From the NCBI RefSeq assembly GCF_001632365.1, contig NW_024468550.1:288888-352887 (forward strand): a stretch of DNA of 64,000 nucleotides, in the 5' to 3' direction. The notes below the pieces were generated by a model that did not search any database, was not told the origin of the DNA, and saw only the letters and a list, made by a program, of their open reading frames with translations. Source of the stretch: Laetiporus sulphureus 93-53. Taxonomy: Eukaryota; Basidiomycota; Agaricomycetes; Polyporales; Laetiporaceae. Below are positions 24,601-34,953 of this stretch, one piece after another (position 1 is the first letter of the stretch; each line of letters opens with the position of its first letter). The translations under genes were made by a program, and so were the position numbers.

Positions 24601-25504
24601 TGTGTGATAGTATAACTAGTACAAGAAATTGAAGTATCTCTTTTCTGCGATCTTGGCTAGTGTCTCGAAAATCTCGTCCAACCTTTCCTGCTTCCCAATT
24701 TGCTTGAAGCTAATACTGCCTATCTCTAGGCAGGCCATGTTGACTACCTGCTTCTCAATGAAGGTATATTCATGAGTTTCTGTATAGAGGTCTGCGCAGA
24801 CCTTTTCTAACTCTGATGATATGAGCTGTACCCTGCCTCTTTTATCCTTGTTGAGTTGTTCTCAGAAGGCTCCTATTAAAGGTTGGAGCCTGAAGCAAGT
24901 AGTAGATACTTGCTTCTTAAGGGTTTCGATGTGTAGAGTCCATCTGACTCTGGATGGGAGAGGGCGTATGGGGCGTGCAACTGTGTCTTTCTTGATGAAG
25001 TTAAGAAGTGGTCATATTGGCTGTGGGGTGACAATGACTGGGGGAATGGCATTGGATGTGATTAGTTTTAGAGGTGGTGCTGGCTTGCGACCACCAGTGG
25101 TAAGACATCCTCATCTGGGCTTGTAGTGTTTGAGCAGAGGGGTGTGACTTCAAGGTCGATGGATGATGCTGTGCCATATGATGTGTGTGGTGTCAACTAC
25201 CCTGGCTGCTGCGCGCTGCCGATCTGTGGAGGATGTGCCTAGGAATGCAAGTATGAGGAGCCTTCCATGCTCCTTGTTGGTTTCTTGATGCTTGTAGTGG
25301 ACATTGAGATCGATACGAGGGGTGGCTTGCACTTTGCTGCCTTGAGCTGCTCAGTGTCTTGCTGAGGCTCACGTCTGGTAGAGATCAGATTGGAATGTAT
25401 GTCAAAAAAGCCACGTGCTATGGCTGAAACTGCTTGTGCTGAAATATGTGGCTGTTTGTGTTAGACACTAAGCAGGGGTGCAAAAATTGTCAGATTATTT
25501 CTAA

Positions 25505-26182
25505 TGTCACAGCACTGCTGGACAAGAGATCAAAAAGACTAAAAAGAAACAGTCATGTGGAACGTGCCACCCTGATCTCCCTGATCCCCAAAGTGGCTTG
25601 AGAGCCTAACACTTACTAGCTGGGTAGCAAGCATATGGAAGGGTGAAAGATATATGTATGATGGAGCTGGTAGGCTCAGTGGATGCTACAGTGGTAGACG
25701 AGGAGAAACAATCTGAGGTTTTGTCCTCTACATGCTGGTTTTATATACGTGTACAGATGCTGACTACTACGATACATGCTATTGGCTATCTATGTACCTA
25801 AGCAACTAAACCATACACAGTACAATAAGTGGGAAGATCTATCCGTAAGTAGAACAATAGGTGAGAAGATCTTTCTTTATCTGTAACAATGGTGAGACGA
25901 TCCATCCTATCGTGGTAACGGCTATACCTTGAGCTGATTGCCTAGATGATCCCAAACAGTAGTCCTTGTTCCCTTTGTTCCCAAATGGGTGCCTCTATTG
26001 TATCCTGGAATAGACAGGTCTGACCATATCATCCACGAGCCTGAACCATAACATGTGATGTGGACTATCACCTGATCTCTACATGTCATGTCTGTGGCTG
26101 AGTGGTGTGAGATATTGGTGAAACACGTGATCTGTGGTGTGAGAAAAGTTACGTGCAGACTTTGTGATGAAAATCTGTGACA
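25505..26182 (-). repeat. 5' LTR of the chromovirus
   Basis: This is the 678-bp partner of the LTR at 18123-18796, with the same TGTCA...TGACA ends, followed by CATCC at 26183-26187. Element transcription would start in this copy and run leftward. Confidence 0.95.
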
Positions 26183-26187
26183 CATCC

Positions 26188-29100
26188 TCTCTGCATGCCA
26201 AGATCGTAAAGGTCACCTCTGCACTGCTTGAGCTCATCTTTGACATCATTTCCTTTTCACAGTCACAGCAGGAGACATATGACATCCTCACACTGGGAGG
26301 AACTCTCTTGCTCATGCTGCAGCTGAAGATTGAGAACAAGTCAGAGAAGCAGAAGCATGTGGTAAAGATCTTTGCATCAGGTATGTGTGTGAGGAGATTG
26401 GGTTAATGTGTCGAGCTTACTGAAGGTGCTTCTCAGTCTGCTGAAAGAAGGTGCCATCAAGGCACATTCTCATCGTGAGTGCATGATTGATGATCACTGA
26501 TCATGTGTGCAGCCTAATCACATTGAGCTCATGCCTGGAGGATTGGGTGCCATTGCAGAGGTATTGATGTGCCTTATCAATATCATCTGAACCTATAAGT
26601 TTCTAGGTACACGATGGTCGCACCAGTCAGGACATCTTATGTGTCGAAGCTCATTAAACGAAACACACTACATAGATGAAGTTCATCAAGTCCTTCACAT
26701 GGGAGGATCAATGGATCAAGCACCTTGATGATATGGGTATGTGCACCGATTCTGATGTCTGTGATGCCTTTCTTTGTGTATGTGATCCAGGAAAATGTGT
26801 TGATGGTTGAGATCACGTTCACGGTGAGTAGTCCACTGTAGAATGGGATGGATAGAATGTGTGCTGATGGGAGGCAGGTAGGCTATTGCACTGTTCAATA
26901 TGATTAGGTAAGGGACTACAATTTAGTGGCTGCTCGATGCTTAATTTTCTTTCGCATTTAAAGGTCCTTTGAATGTTATTCCAGCATAGATCGTGCAAAT
27001 TCTGCAGGTGTGGTGGCATAAGTTCATATATTGTAATTTCTCACTGGCATTTCAGGTAGGCATGACAATAAACTGAATTATGACTTACCTCGATGAAGAA
27101 GAGGTTGACTGACAGGTGTCTACCCTCAAGTGCATGCATGCAGCCCTTCATTGGTGTGGAAGAAGGCCTAGGCATTGTCAATGAAATGTTTAAGTGGGTC
27201 GAGGTCCTAGTCACTCTGTGTCCACATGCTTTTGGCCATGCTTTATTACATTCACTTATCAGACAGTAGTTTTAACAGCAATTTGTATCAATATTATAAT
27301 ATTTTGACGTTCCTACAAAACAATGGGTCTGATAATGAATAATCTTTCTGGACAATCGTTCATCGGCCCTGTCTGATGTCCATCTGAGGCCACAACTGAT
27401 TGCTCTGACAAATAATTGTTAACTGTGCTATCTGTAGTTTTTCTACTTCATGGTGACAGAAAGGCTGATCAACTCACCGATGGGTGGCCGATCTGGGATG
27501 GTGGGTTTAGTTAGAGGTTACTGATCTGAACGAACAATATGTCATCTGAAAGATTTGACAGTCAGTCGCAGATTATGCACGTTGGAGATAGTTCATACCA
27601 GATGGGGCTCCGGACTTTTTGCTGATGGCAGGGTGGACAGTGACAAGAACCACATGATACCTTTGAATGACAGTGCAGTGTGAAAAGTTTGCCATTTTAG
27701 GCCATCTACATGACAATTTTAAGGGCTCATGTGGCAAATCTCGTGCACTTAGAAAAAGTTGTTGGCTCACTCTAAATTTTCTTCCCTGATTCAAAGTTTA
27801 AATCATATTGTTCGTTGTGGTCCCTCATACAACTGTTGTCTCAAAAGTGCAGATCATCATGATTTGAGCTCTATTGCCCATTTCTCGGGTGCAGACTAAT
27901 AAGTTCAGAAAATGCCATTGTTCATATGGCTAGCAGTTCAGGCTGGTATCAGTTTCATCTTTCATAGTAGTGTACTTGTCTGTAACAGAAGCCAAAGTCA
28001 TGCTGTTTTATGTAATAGATAAGACCAAGGTATGCCGCTGATGCCTAAGTTTATAGCTGGCTTTAAGGGCATTTGATATAACATGTAAGAAGTACCTGTA
28101 CAATGTTCACACTGATCTATACATACTCCACTGTCTGCTAGACGAAGAAGACAAGCATGCTTATCGAGTGGCGGGGAGGACCGTGTTGTCGGAGAGGAGA
28201 TGCCTGATGGGGAGGCGCGCAATTAAAACGAAAGAAGAATGATTGCGACGGATAGGGAGGGAGAAGGCGGGATTGAATGAGGGCGTGGCTTCTCTCATAC
28301 GAGGCGACGATCCCCCATCGTTCATGTCCTCTCGTCGCACAAGTCAGGAATCCGCGTGTCGCTTTCAGCTGGCGCCCTTCCGCCAACCCTCTTCAACGCC
28401 CGCCATGCGCTCCTCCTCGACATCGTTGTTTTCCCCTCCTCTTTATCCCCCGCCTTTCCTCCCACCCCCCGTACGGCATCCACGCCGTGTGCGCGCTGTG
28501 GCACCTTCCATTACGCACTCGTGCCACCGCTGCCGATTGTGTTGCACGTTCCTTGTCTAGAGGCCATGTTGCGCGATCTACCTTATATTCAGCGAGCGGC
28601 CGACGTCCCTTTGTGGCCGCAGATCGAGGACCCGGGACTGAGTGATCTGTTGGCCGCTGGCCGCCATGTGCGCTACCCCGACGCGCCATCGACGATGCCG
28701 CACAAACTCGTCCGCACAAGTAAAAGAAATGCTGACGCTGCCGTCGATCTGAGCGAATGCGCGCCGGGTGGTCGCGGACTTGGCGGGGAGGTGCGGCATT
28801 TCATTTTCGCCCCAGGCGATCGATGTTCAAAAGTCGCGTCGCAGTCGGGGATCGTGCACCCCGTCGCGTTTGCGGTCGAGCCTGCTCTCTTCTCATCCTC
28901 TTTGTCGCGCCAAAAGGTGGGTTTCGTATTCTTTTGTCACGCCTGCGGGCACGCCACTGCCCGCGAAAATGTTCGCCGGCCATTCCAGGATGTGCATATG
29001 CCCGAACGGGGATGTGCGCAAAACGTTCAGGCACAGCATCCAAGAACGTGACCCGATCCCTGAACGCTCCCCGCCGGTACACCGTCCTCGAATTGCGCCT

Positions 29101-29351
29101 CAGTTCTCTTCGGCGCTTCCTCCGGCTCAGGGGCCCAGCCTCGTTTCTTGTACATACTCCTAATCTGTCCTTTGACTTCCTTTCTACCTCCATCTCGTAC
29201 TCTACGCTGACTCTAATTTTCAAAGACCTCTGCAAGGCCACTCTGCACCGATTCACACGCCCACTCATTCTCCTGCAGCTACCCTGAGCTCCCTGCCAGT
29301 TCCCGGCGTCTGCCACTCGAGTACCCGGTACGCTTGATAGTTTCTCTCGTT
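26188..29351. other. Transition from AT-rich repeats to gene-rich DNA; no confident gene
   Basis: The first 2 kb are AT-rich and hold only short frames. An 80-codon frame at 26164-26406 starts inside the LTR and has no motif. From about 28.2 kb the composition turns GC-rich. A 231-codon plus-strand frame at 28356-29051 overlaps open frames in other phases, as expected of GC-rich DNA, and shows no domain, so I do not call it. The pyrimidine-rich tract between about 29160 and 29340 is probably promoter or 5' UTR of the zinc-finger gene downstream. Confidence 0.5.
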
Positions 29352-31053
29352 ATGTGGCACCGCATTCAATTTTCTGGAACCCCCCAGTGGGCCGCACACC
29401 CCTTGCTCGCGGAGTACTTCTGCACGCCTTCTACCGCCTCTCCGGAGTTCTACCCTCTGTCTACGCACTTCCACACTCGTGATTCGCCAATGCGTGAGCT
29501 GAGCGTGCCTGAAACCGTGCTAGATAGTGTTGCGGGGCCCTACACCATCTCCAGCAACCCACCGAACCCCAAAACCAGCTTCCGGGTTGGAGATTGGATG
29601 TGAGTGCAATGATACTATCATACACGCGACTCTCAGATCCCCGAACCCTCTTGCAGTTGCACAGTAACCAACTGCGCCGCGCATAACTTCGGGTAAGTCC
29701 TTCAAACTAGGTTGTCATTTCGGCGCGCACGATTGCTGATTTCTGTGGCGCCACTTGTCATTCAACTATCTCGCACGGCTCCTTCGGTGTCCTTCCACTA
29801 TTAGACGGAACTCGACGTGCATTGGCTGTGGCCGCCACCGTAACGAAGACCCTCAAGGCATAATGCAGCCGCCCAGTCCATCCTACGTGGGCCCATCCGC
29901 CAACCGCTTTTCCCCGCGATTCGCCTCGTTTTCGCAGGCTCAGGCCCACTACGACGCTTTTGCTGTCCAGCAGCCGCTTCATCCTTCTCTGCAACGTTCG
30001 CGTACGCACAGTTCACCGGGCTCGCTAGCGTCGCGCCTGCCTTCCGTACAACAAGCGCCCATGGCGGGTCAGCGGTCTTGCAGCCCGTATCCGTTGCTCA
30101 CGCCCTCTGGTCGGGCGTTGAGCATCGGCGGACGCGTGCAAAACGTCTCAGGCGATCCGATGACGCCATGCATCATGTATTGGCCGGACAATGAGCCCCT
30201 ACCGGAGCAGGGGCAGATCCGCCCCCTGGGGTCGAGCGTGATATCAGTAAGCCGTGCTCATGAGCCTCTCTGTTGCGCCGCTGACATCTCATTGTCCTGT
30301 AGTACCCACCCATCATCAATACTGGCAACAAGGGTGCGGCAGAAAAGCAGCCCGGCGACTGGATCTGCCAGAAGTGTCACTACCTCAACTGGCGCCGCAG
30401 GAAGGTCTGCCAGACGTGCTATCCGTGTGCGTAATTTTTCATAAATTATGCATGTTCCCCTCCTAATGTTGGCGGCAGATGCGGAGGGAAATGGCGACTC
30501 CATTTCAGCCACCGTTCAGGCAGAACGGATTGCGCTACTCGAAAACGTGCTCGCGACGCAGGTGAGCCGCGTGACGAAGCAGGAGAGCACGCCGCTGCCT
30601 GAGGCCACACGCGTGCTGCTTCCCGCCTCGGAGCGCATGGCATATCGCTCGCCTGTGTCGCCCTTCTCGCCTCCCTCGCCTTGGGCGCCTCATCCGCAAC
30701 GCTCGGCGTCACTCGGCTTGCAGGCGCATCCAAGCCCGATATACCAGACGGACGGCAATCCGGCCACGGCGACTCTGTTGCCGTCGTTCCTGCATGAGAT
30801 CGTGCAGTCGCCATCCCTGTCGCCGTCGACGTCGACTTCATCCGCGGAGCTCTCGCTGGAGGAGTATGACGAGGCCGTGCTGCGCGGGTACGCGCGCGCG
30901 GAGCGCCCGCGTGCAGAGAAGCTGCGCGGCACCAGCGGATCGTCGTCGTCGTTTGCGCTGCCCGGGAACAGTATTTGGAAAATGGATGGCGAGGAGACGA
31001 AGACGCTGTCAACGTCCGGCGCGGCGATCGTCCCGCCCGCCAAGAAGTTCTGA
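29352..31053 (+). CDS. RanBP2-type zinc-finger protein, two fingers
   Basis: Exons 29352-29599, 29657-29692, 29805-30246, 30303-30426 and 30479-31053 join to 474 codons. Finger 1 spans three exons and reads DWICTVTNCAAHNFGR then NSTCIGCGR. Finger 2 is DWICQKCHYLNWRRRKVCQ followed by TC. Both show the W-x-C-x(2,4)-C...N(F/W)xR/K...C-x2-C pattern of RanBP2-type (ZnF_RBZ) modules, which bind single-stranded RNA or ubiquitin. The rest is Ser/Pro-rich and low in complexity. The finger frames are only restored by splicing the 36-nt exon 2, which strongly supports the model. The start at MWHR (29352) is chosen as the ATG nearest the family-like sequence; an ATG at 29334 is in frame. Role unknown; RNA binding is the likely activity. 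It converges on the DAHP synthase gene. Confidence 0.85.
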
Positions 31054-31581
31054 TGGATCCAACCTGCACTAGCAAAGGATTGGGCGGTAAGTCGGACCGC
31101 TACTCGACGATAGTACGTAGAGGTCCACGCTGACTTACATGTGCAGTGGCTTCGTTCAAGGTTGAAAATGTTGCAGCTGGTGCCTGCCCTCCATTTCTCT
31201 TGTTGTTTTCTTAATCGGTGTAAACTCGTAAATCAGGATAGAACCGGCGGAAGGCGCGGGAACGAGGACACTGTATCGATGGAAATCTCTTGACATCTAT
31301 GTATTGCGTTATTTACAGGAACTCTACCTTAGTCTACAGGCTACGTTTCGAGGGAGGATCTGCTACTAGCTACATCGCCCGCGCGACGTGACATCGAGCT
31401 AATAGAAAGGACGTTCGTCTCATGCTGATCCACGCGGGTTCGTTTGGAGTGGAGTACATTTGGGTGATGCCTCGAGGCGGCATCCATCACACATGTTCCG
31501 CAATGGGCATTATTACAAGCAAAGCTACAAAATGGGAGCGACCGCTACCGGTTACGACAATACAGGATCTAGTGCAGACGT
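31054..31581. other. Convergent intergenic region
   Basis: This is the 3' UTR space between the zinc-finger gene and DAHP synthase, which face each other. A 66-codon frame at 31422-31622 overlaps the DAHP synthase end and has no features. I see no RNA gene. Confidence 0.5.
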
Positions 31582-33132
31582 CTACGCATTCATCACGCGC
31601 TGGAAGGCAGCGGGCTTCTTGAGCTCCGCCTCGATGTAGCGTAGCCGCCGCTGGCGCACGGCCTGAAAAATCGGATGAGCACCGCTCCCTCAGATGGCAT
31701 CTGACGTGCACTCACCTCATTGAGCTTGTCGAGCATCTGCACAGTGGTTGCCCAGTCGACGCAGGCATCGGTGATGGACACGCCGTGCTTGAGGCCGGAC
31801 GGTCCTTCGGGGGGGACGTCCTGGCGACCAGCGTTGATGTGCGACTCGACCATCACGCCAGTGATGTTCTTCTCTCCCGCGTTGAGTTGCTTGCAGATGT
31901 CGTCGATGACCTTGGCCTGATTCTCGTGGTTCTTTTGCGAGTTGCCGTCTAGATATGCATATTGAGTTGCCCATCTGCGAATGTGGATGTAGTGGAACAC
32001 TCACGACTGCAGTCAATCATGATGGATGGGTGATGGTGTGGGCGGGCTTTCTCGATGGCCGAGGCGGCGGACTTTACGTGCTCCGCGGTGTAGTTCGGGC
32101 CGCTAGTGCCTCCACGCAGGATTACGTGCACGTCCTGTCCAATCATTGAGTACGGCGCATGGCAGAAAGAGAGGGGTACTCTACCTGGTTTCCGCGTGTC
32201 TTGACGATGGCAGCCAAGCCCTGCTCCGTGACACCCATGAACGCGTGCGGGTTCGAACTCGCGCGCATCGCATCGACCGCGACGGTGACCTGCCAGCTCG
32301 CGGGTCAGAGACCGACGGCTCTTGTCAATAGTGAAATCACCTACACTGCCGTCAGTGCCATTCTTGAAGCCAATTGGGAAGGAAACGCCGGATGCAAGCT
32401 CGCGATGCAACTGCGATTCGGTCGTCCGTGCTCCAATTGCTCCCCAGGAGCTCAGATCAGCGATGTACTGCGGCGAGATGGTGTCCAGCAACTCAGACCC
32501 GACAGGCACACCCAGGTGCGTCAGATCGCACAGAAGTTGCCGCGCAAGCCTCAGGCCCTTGTTGATTTTGAATGACCCGTCAATGTCCGGGTCATTTATC
32601 AGCCCCTTCCAGCCAACCGTTGTCCGTGGTTTCTGCGGGCAAGTCAGTTACCGCTCAGTCGGTCAAGTTGTTTGGGAATGCATTTACTTCGCTGTCGAGG
32701 CCGCCGTCGATGAGTGCGAGAGGGAGGAAGCATAGAAAGAAGACGCACAAATACGCCCGCATGATGATGAGCAGGTTGTTCCACTCTGGGATTTTCGACT
32801 TGAGCAGCCTCGCGTACTCGAGGGCTTGTTCAGGCGAGTGTATCGAACATGGCCCCACAACGACCAGCACTCGGTCATCCTGTCCAGCAAGGATCCGTGC
32901 AGCGTTGTAGCGTGCCAAGGCGATCGTTTTTTGTGATTCAGCACTGGACTGAATCTCATGCCGCAGCAGAGCCGGCTGAACTAGAGGGTCATACTGCACA
33001 TAACATGAGACGTATGAACAAGATGCATACAGCGAAAACACGCACACCGATGACTCGACGGTCCTGAATGTATCTCTCAATTTTCTCCGTGTCGTCCGGG
33101 ACGGGAGTAACAACGTTGTCGTTCTTGAACAT
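31582..33132 (-). CDS. 3-deoxy-D-arabino-heptulosonate 7-phosphate (DAHP) synthase, class I
   Basis: First enzyme of the shikimate pathway, condensing phosphoenolpyruvate and erythrose 4-phosphate on the route to Phe, Tyr and Trp; cytosolic in fungi and homologous to yeast Aro3/Aro4. Exons (minus): 33132-33046, 32993-32749, 32691-32688, 32632-32345, 32289-32185, 32134-32005, 31948-31716, 31662-31582; total 390 codons plus stop, the usual family length. Motifs: VVVGPCSIHSPEQA, MRAYFEKPRTTVGWKG, FKNGTDGSVTVAVDAM, GGTSGPNY, MIDCSHGNSQKNHENQ and GVMVESHINAGRQ. The family-wide FEKPRTT stretch is obtained only by including a 4-nt exon, CGAA. Start MFKNDN is the first ATG downstream of a TATA box about 90 bp away. 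I cannot tell from sequence which amino acid feeds back on it. Confidence 0.97.
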
Positions 33133-33223
33133 ATCGTCAGTGGCACAGGGAATCTCGTTAGAACTGATGGGCGGTGTAGAAGTGGGTGATTGCTGGAAAG
33201 ACGAGGGGCCGGCCTGGTCTCTG

Positions 33224-33230
33224 TTTTATA
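33224..33230 (-). promoter_or_regulatory. TATA box of DAHP synthase
   Basis: TATAAAA on the minus strand, 92 bp upstream of the start codon at 33132, leaving room for a 5' UTR of about 60 nt. It lies within the 291-bp divergent promoter shared with the PIH1 gene. Confidence 0.6.
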
Positions 33231-33423
33231 CGGCGTCCAGAGGGTGAGAGAAAAGAAAAAAATGGAGGCAGAGTCGGGGTCGAGTCACTGCCGCTTCACT
33301 GCATGGACAGATCTGTCCGAGCGAGCGCGGAGCGCGGTGCATCCCTGCCTTTTCCTCTGTGCCACAATCTTGCCGCCGTCGTTCCCGTCTGCGCACGTAC
33401 AACAGTCTCATCTTAACTGAATT

Positions 33424-34684
33424 ATGAACACGATCAAGGTCTCCTTATCGCCTTCTCCCGGGTTTTGCGTCAAGTCCATCGCGCTCAAGGCGGCTGTATG
33501 CAAACTCACTCCTCCCCTCCGGGAACCCTCCTCCAAACTAGATGGTCCTTCTGCCGTTTCTGCCACTATCTCCATCCCGAAGGGCGTAAAAATATTTGTG
33601 AACATCGCCTGGGACCGCAACGTGCCCCCTCCACCAGAGGGTTCGGAGGATGCCATTCAGAGGGCAATGACCGGGGAGGACGAGCCGGGCGAACATAACG
33701 AGAAGGGATGGTTCGTTCCCCTTGTGGTATCTGACCCGCGTGAAGACCGCGACAAAGGTAAGCACGCCTTCGCATCTCATCGTGATGTCCACTTTCCTCT
33801 CCCAGCGCACGCGGCGGTGCCCTCGCGTTGCGATGCGGAGCGATCTGTTGACACCCACCAACACCGTCTGCAGCGGGCAAACTTTCCGTTGTGTTTGACT
33901 GTCTGTTCCACTCCTCGCTCAAATCTCGCGCTCTGAAGGATCCCGAGTTCAAGACATTTCTGATCGGTACGAGCGCCGCGTCCTTCGCACCTCAGTCGCC
34001 GTCTGACTCCCTTATGGTAGAGCTTGCGTTTCAACGCATAGAGGCTCAATACGCCTTCGCGCTCTCCCGACAGGTCGGGACGCCCAACATCAAATTCAAG
34101 GGCGAGCTGCATCCCCGCATCGCCTTAATACCGGCGGTGCTCTTCCCTGAGGGTCATCCCGCGCGTAGCACTACCCCGCCCCGCACGCAATCGCGCCCAA
34201 AACTCATCGAAGAGCTCGATGCTACTGTAGTAAAGTCTACAGATGAGCATCTTGCGGGCCCGAGTGCGTCATCTCCTGTATCCACCGAAGCGCGGGCGAT
34301 CCCAGAGTTATCATGGGCGAAAGAAGCAGACACTGTCAAAATTGTCCTGCAGGTCCCCGACCTAGTGGGTCTTCCTTTTACTCCTTCCCTCACTCGCCTC
34401 TCACCTCGGGTGACTGATCCTGGTGTTCTTGCATTCAGACGCGTTCCCATGTTCCCGCTGCAACGCTCGACCTCGAGCCCCGGCGGCTGATGCTGGACGC
34501 ACCTCCTCTGTATGCTCTTGACTTGAACCTTGATCTCTCCGATGCGCAGATCAGCGACGCTGCCAAGCTCTCCGATGCATCTGCCGCGCAGGCGCTGACA
34601 CTTAAGCGTCAGCGAGACCTCGACGTCGACAATGCCCGAGCCGAGTGGAGAGTTGGCGAGGGCAGATTGGTCATCTACGCGTGA
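33424..34684 (+). CDS. PIH1-domain protein (R2TP-complex-like)
   Basis: Exons 33424-33757, 33874-34364 and 34439-34684 give 356 codons. The N-terminal region KVSLSPSPGFCVKSI...IPKGVKIFVNIAWDRNVPPPP, later GWFVPLVVSDPRED and KLSVVFDCLFH, is the PIH1 domain signature (a Lys-Gly-hydrophobic-Phe/Ile-Val-Asn-Ile core with a following Val-Pro/Leu loop). The C-terminal part, with a VKIVLQVPDL strand and an RRLMLDAPPLYALDL strand, resembles the CS-like fold found at the end of PIH1D1/Pih1. In yeast and animals the protein bridges Hsp90 and Rvb1/2 with Tah1 in assembly of snoRNPs and PIKK kinases. Splicing at both introns restores continuous domain sequence. It is divergent to DAHP synthase and convergent with the LIM gene. 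Confidence 0.88.
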
Positions 34685-34953
34685 GTTGTTGTCGCTGTGA
34701 GTGTTTCCAGGCAGTGTACGTTCCGTAGTTATAGTAAGTGTACCGTACATGGATTAACGTATCATGAAGCAAACATAGCGTGGGTAATGAAATCATTCGA
34801 GTCCGAAAATAAGAGCCTCTAGTCATAGGAGAGAAGCTTTACAGGTCCGACGGAAGTTTTACAAGGTGTTACATCTGTCAACATAATGGATAAAGATAGC
34901 AATCAAAACAGACCCGCGTCGCAGACGCGTGGAATGGGAGAAGAGCAGCACCA

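Larger units (their letters stand above)
18123..26182 (-). mobile_element. Complete Ty3/gypsy chromovirus with LTRs and 5-bp target duplication, decayed
   Basis: LTRs of 674 bp (18123-18796) and 678 bp (25505-26182) both begin TGTCA and end TGACA. CATCC flanks the element at 18118-18122 and 26183-26187, so this is a full-length 8.06-kb insertion. Reading right to left the order is Gag, aspartic protease, reverse transcriptase, RNase H, integrase, chromodomain, dUTPase-like domain, polypurine tract. Protease before RT and integrase after RNase H is the Ty3/gypsy order, and the chromodomain makes it a chromovirus. By eye the LTRs differ at roughly forty positions, mostly transitions. Internal frames carry many stops and key catalytic Asp codons have become Asn, so it is inactive. 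No TGG-type tRNA primer site is obvious next to the 5' LTR; self-priming is possible but unproven. Confidence 0.95.

Noticed and set aside
25470..25504. tRNA primer binding site next to the chromovirus 5' LTR
   Set aside because: The sequence adjoining the LTR does not begin with TGG and matches no tRNA 3' end I can recall, so no call was made.
26164..26406. 80-codon frame at the right edge of the LTR element, possibly an interrupted host exon
   Set aside because: Its start lies inside the LTR, and joining the two flanks across the insertion did not give a continuous reading frame with the upstream side.
28356..29051. 231-codon plus-strand frame upstream of the zinc-finger gene
   Set aside because: It overlaps long frames in other phases in GC-rich DNA, shows no domain or splice logic, and lies where a promoter and 5' UTR are expected.
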